NCBI GenBank assembly: GCA_032622095.1
Contig: CP136067.1
Coordinates: forward strand, 134,111,990-134,175,989
Length of the DNA stretch: 64,000 bases
Source of the DNA: Siphonodentalium dalli
Taxonomy: Eukaryota > Mollusca > Scaphopoda > Gadilida > Siphonodentaliidae
Reading direction: 5' to 3'
Made by a program: the position numbers and the translations under genes. Below are positions 59,561 through 64,000 of this stretch, one piece after another (the stretch's first letter is position 1; each line of letters starts with the position of its first letter). The notes beneath the pieces were generated by a model. That model ran no database searches. It had not been told where the DNA came from and saw nothing but the letters and a program-made list of their open reading frames with translations.

Positions 59561-60650
59561 ATGGATAAGTGCAGCCAAAATATTCTCCAGTGTATCTTAT
59601 TGGCAATAAAATTCCCTTTCATTTGACATCTAACTCGGCGAAATTGAACGAAGGGAAGTCGAGACATCGTATCGGAAACTATCGAAATCTACCGAAGAAG
59701 TAGGGTCGTCTATCTCCCTGGCCTTTGATCTAGTTATAAAATCAATATTTTCGAGCAATAATTTGTCGCGAACGTGTACTTAAACGCGATGACATAACCT
59801 ATAAATGCTCATATATGTTCCACAAGTCATTCCGAAGGCTTCCATACCTTTTTTTTTTATTTCATCCGATGTGTTGTGCCCAATTTTTCAACTTTATTCA
59901 TCAAACTATTTCCAGAAACAAAAGGTTGGCTGCGACTGTCAGTTAATTTTTAAAGTGAAGGTAAAACAAAAATGCGGAGGTGAAGGTCGCGCTATTTTCG
60001 CAGAACTATAATATTCTATCAGAACAAATTCCAATTATTTAACGATACTTTCACGTTCACTTCTGTTTTAAAATCAGATGAACTTCTTGGTACAGAGAAA
60101 ATTAATAATTCAACTGTTTCTTCAATGCTCTAAAAAGTCATAAGGAAATGCTGGCTAACGACTCAAAAGCTTTTTGATATGTCAATTTAGGATGAGCTGA
60201 AAGAAAAATGGCCTGACCAATTAGTCATATAACAAATGTATGGATGACAAGAGAAAGAAGAGGGAATCTGCAAAGCATATGAAAATAGGGAGAAATTTAA
60301 TGGAACAGTGACACAATTTTGTGCAGATACCTGATTCTTCGTTCACTTGTCATTAATTTAGTGCGGAGAGCAGTGGCAAGGAGCGGTTTTACAAAATTTG
60401 GAAAATAATTTCGAAATTTAGTTTTATTTGCAGAGGCATATGAATGGGTGCACAGCCATTAATTCCTCCTTCATTTCCGAACTAATTGCCATTTTAGAGA
60501 AACATGATATTACATCTAATTTGTCGACCTTTGTAGAAACAGGGAACTTTCCATTGGAGGACACATGAGCAGCATGATGGTAACTGTGGCCCCAAGTGGT
60601 ATCACGCCCCGTCCCATGGTTGTGTGCCTGCCCTATGTGTGCCTGACTCC

Positions 60651-62613
60651 TCAGGGGGGGGGGGGGGTCGCGGAAAGAATTTACGTATATAGGGCGAAAA
60701 AAATGTTTGTGCCACTCTCGGTGACCCACCACCCCTCTACCTGCAATTTATTTCTTTTCCGCCCAATTTTTGGGACCCATCCCCAAAATCTCACAAAAAA
60801 ACATAAAATATAAACCAAATCATAGCCTAGCAAAGAAGTTTTCCGTTTCTTATTATTTAATACTATTCCAGCATTTTAATAAACCTCTAAATGGAGATAA
60901 TTATATTAGTATAAAATGTGGAAATGCTGAATGCATGCACTTAAACACATTGGGCATAATGCCATAAAACATAATAATTATGAGATAATACATGTCCTGA
61001 TATCCTCAATAACTCCATATTATTTTATATAACAATAGTATAAGATGTTTTAGAAACAAGGCCCAATAGTAATACTGTAGTAATAGGGGTAGAACAAATT
61101 CCACCTCCCCTATTTGTGTGATATATATCTGCGCATGGGTATGATGGGACCCAAGGAAAGTCACTCTCACACCAGCTCACAGTCTAAATACATGTATGTT
61201 TGTCATGTTGGTGTGCAGATTGACATATTGGTAGTATTATTAACTTATTATCAGAGGGTGTTCGATTGAGCTGAAAAAGACCACTCACACAACATTCATT
61301 CCTGTATCAAACTGTAATTTTTTTTACAAGTTTAGTTTAAAGCCAGCGGAGATATCCAAGCCACGGTCACCTTGTACAAACAGTCCGTATAGGTGCCCCC
61401 TGTGCAATGCGGTTACTGGACGTATCACATGGAAACCCAAGTATAAGAACAAGCATCCTGGATCAGACTGTCCAGTTAAGATATGTGACTCTGAGAAAGT
61501 TTGCACGAAGAGAGTTGCATAGCTTACCTGTGTAGTTTGATCCAGGTTAGTATGACTTATAATTAGTTTCAAGAACAAAGTTCACATTAGTCATGTTTAT
61601 ATTCTAGCTTTATGTTGCATATGGAATAGGTTGAGACTTTAATACCAAAAGCTACTTTTTATAGTTACATTGCTCTATACTGCTATATCCTAAATTGAAT
61701 ATCAAAGCAACTAATAATGAACAAGCAACTAATAATTACAATACCATATGTATTGGCAGTCAAATAACTGGAACTCCAGATATACTACCGTACTACATGT
61801 ATCTGTACAGTACGTAACTGCTTAGACTTGTGAATAATAACTGTGGTTGAATTAATATCACAATAGGCTAAGCTTTCATATTATTATCCAAATAGTATGA
61901 ACTGTTTGTATGAGTTATTTTGTTTTATAGTTTTAAACCAGTGGAATATGATGGAATTGTTATTTTTGTTTATATCATCAAGTTTATCTTGATAACAAAT
62001 AATATGCATTATGTGGATTAATAACAGAAGATGGTAATCATTTCATAATTATGCTTATATGTTAGCATTGTCGACTGATCGTGTCTGAGCATATCATTAT
62101 GTTATAACGGTAAACAAATTTGTCAAAAGTAATTGCAAATTTCATCACAGAATTCATCAATATAAACTCAGCTTTATATTTTGTTCATACCCTTAAAGGG
62201 ATACACATGTGTATATACATAGCTATAACATACACTTTGACATCCAATTGATAGGTTATCTTGGATTTGCATATTATAAATGTTTGTTCTTGAGTTTTAA
62301 TGTTTGTTATAATGATTAGTTTATATATATAATTAATATATCTTTCTTCCGTCGAAATCTGGTACATTAATTTTTACATACATCAGCATACATACACCCC
62401 TAAATGGTAGTTAGTACTGATTAGTATGTTTTAAATAGCCTAGTGGGTCATATGGTTGATATTAAGATTACATGAGCACAGAAACTGAGTGATTTTAAGT
62501 GGAGGAAAAAAATTGCATTTTTGGTCATTTACACATTTTTTCCGGGTCCAAATGACCCACCCACCCCCGCCCTGTGTACGGAATTTTTGTGCGCGACCCC
62601 CCCCCCCCTGGAC
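60651..62613. mobile_element. Element with G-tract inverted ends
   Basis: TCAGG, G14 (60654-60667), then GTCGCGGAAAGAATTTACGTATATAGGGCG at the left is mirrored by CGCCCTGTGTACGGAATTTTTGTGCGCGA, C12 and TGGA at the right (62569-62613). The interior is AT-rich without a long frame. Class unknown. Confidence 0.5.
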
Positions 62614-62639
62614 TCCTCAGTGATTATATTACGCCCCTT

Positions 62640-64000
62640 CGCTATAGTTTTGTAAGTGATTCTATCACTTAAACTCCTCCTTTTATATGTTGCCTTTATC
62701 TTATAGGTCTTCCAATAAAAAGATGGCTCATCCTTTTCGCATTTTATATATGGAATGTTCTGGAAGTTTATCTATCCACGCATGGAGGTGATGAAATTGA
62801 GTGGCATTATTTCAATGGAAAAAAATATTAAAAGATTTCGAATATTCTCGAAGAAATGCTTTCATTCACAACCACGGCCTTAATACTACATAATTTCCAT
62901 TAGGGAGAACGCTTTTAGTATCTACCATAGTTATGCAATTGAAGCACATGCACGCTATATATAAGAGATGACCATTGGATTTTGTGTTAGGTTGACCAAA
63001 GTTTAAAACTTTTTATAACTTCCTCTTTTGAAAGTCGATTTCTTCGTGCCCAATTACGTTCATACAGAGCGTAATTCGAACTCCAATCATGCCAATATGG
63101 GCGTATTTGGGTTTTTGAAATACGGTCAAAGATATCTGGCTATCACAGCCTACTATTAATGACATCCTGGTGAGATCTAATTTTATGTCTTATCCCTCAG
63201 CCATTTGAAGCTGCCCTATTACCATTAATGGATAAAAATGTACAACTGAGACATATGTGCGATATGGCAATTATTTAATGAGAACTACCGACCATAGTAA
63301 ATACCACTTTATATGATAAACAAATACGGGCTAGTGGCTCTACTCTAAACTTGTCACCGCTGCCGTGGGTGTACCACGCCACATAGGTCCGAAATGGCAA
63401 AGCCAAACAAAAAGCATACCCATCAGTCATTGGCAGGGAGGAATGTCCATCGAGTACATGGACTAAGGGGTGCGAGGGTGATAAAAAACCAAGACATGAC
63501 CGGCTGTAACAGCAAACGCTAAATGAATAGAAGTTTCGGTCACGCCTCCACGAAGACGACTACTCAAGCTAGACTGCCCGCACTCCTCGCGCGGTCAGAG
63601 AGTTCACTTGACCTATACACACTGCAATACAGCTGATCGCCGTCAGATAAATGTACGGCTTAAGATCGAACGTCCATACAAATATTTTCCTTTGTAAAGT
63701 TTATTATTTGCTCGTATATAAAACGTAAACATGTTGTTGTTATGGTGTCAAATAGGACAGGGCACCTTTAAGATGATATTCGTTTCTGGATTGGTTAACT
63801 TCGTCTCAATATAACCTAATATATAGTTTTGACACGTCGACGTCCATAATTGATCTACTCGTGTGGACCACATGGACCCTGTACAAGTGTACTTGACTTG
63901 AAAGTAGACCGGAAATAAACACTGAATCATTTTCGCTTTTATGTCGTTCGTTTGTCGCATCTTCAAACTGAGTCAAATAGTATTATCACTTCAAGTGTCC
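62640..64000. other. Right end of the window, no gene supported
   Basis: AT-rich apart from about 63340-63650, which is noticeably richer in G and C and has no repeat partner in this window. No tRNA or exon could be shown. Confidence 0.35.

Overview
The window is eukaryotic and almost certainly animal. It is AT-rich, its coding sequence is split into short exons with GT/AG introns, and the rest is packed with small inverted-repeat transposons, a tRNA-derived SINE, minisatellites and G-tracts. The repeat style (TTAA-flanked and TA-flanked MITEs, TCCG-rich dispersed repeats, a transposon-associated ORF type common in marine invertebrates) suggests a lophotrochozoan, most likely a mollusc; that placement is inference. 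There are no bacterial-type operons, no CRISPR array and no rRNA genes.

Two convincing genes are present. They are paralogues facing each other tail to tail: gene 1 on the + strand (coding 4692..21408) and gene 2 on the - strand (coding 44468..34719). Each has four coding exons with the same phases, and exons 2 and 3 have identical lengths (163 and 57 nt). Exon 1 encodes a signal peptide, a propeptide ending in a furin-type RSKR site, and a small Cys/Trp-rich cationic peptide with a C-W-W-x-C motif, followed by GGRRKR. Exons 2 to 4 encode a second, longer domain with more cysteines and one textbook EF-hand loop that is assembled across the exon 2/3 junction. I do not recognise the family by name. 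It is the best candidate here for an undescribed system: a secreted precursor carrying an excisable Cys/Trp-rich peptide in front of a calcium-binding domain.

Layout. 1-4.3 kb: duplicated repeats, an (AT)n tract and a mariner-like fragment. 4.3-21.4 kb: gene 1, whose 8.2 kb first intron holds a possible 5.9 kb transposon with several nested elements (the same intron is 491 bp in gene 2). 21.5-21.9 kb: a TTAA-flanked MITE in the gene 1 3' region. 22.1-33.3 kb: a large diverged tandem duplication; only copy 1 carries a frameshifted small secreted Cys-rich peptide ORF, and copy 2 ends that segment in a 35-bp-arm palindrome and carries a later 1 kb insertion. 34.6-44.9 kb: gene 2, with an antisense SWIM-like fragment, tandem repeats and a foldback element in its introns. 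45.2-48.4 kb: a 3.3 kb inverted-repeat element with a mariner-like MITE and a SINE nested inside. 48.4-58 kb: minisatellites and a Harbinger-like element. 58.6-59.6 kb: a decayed transposon-associated ORF. 60.6-62.6 kb: a G-tract-ended element. The last kilobase holds a short GC-richer stretch I could not explain.
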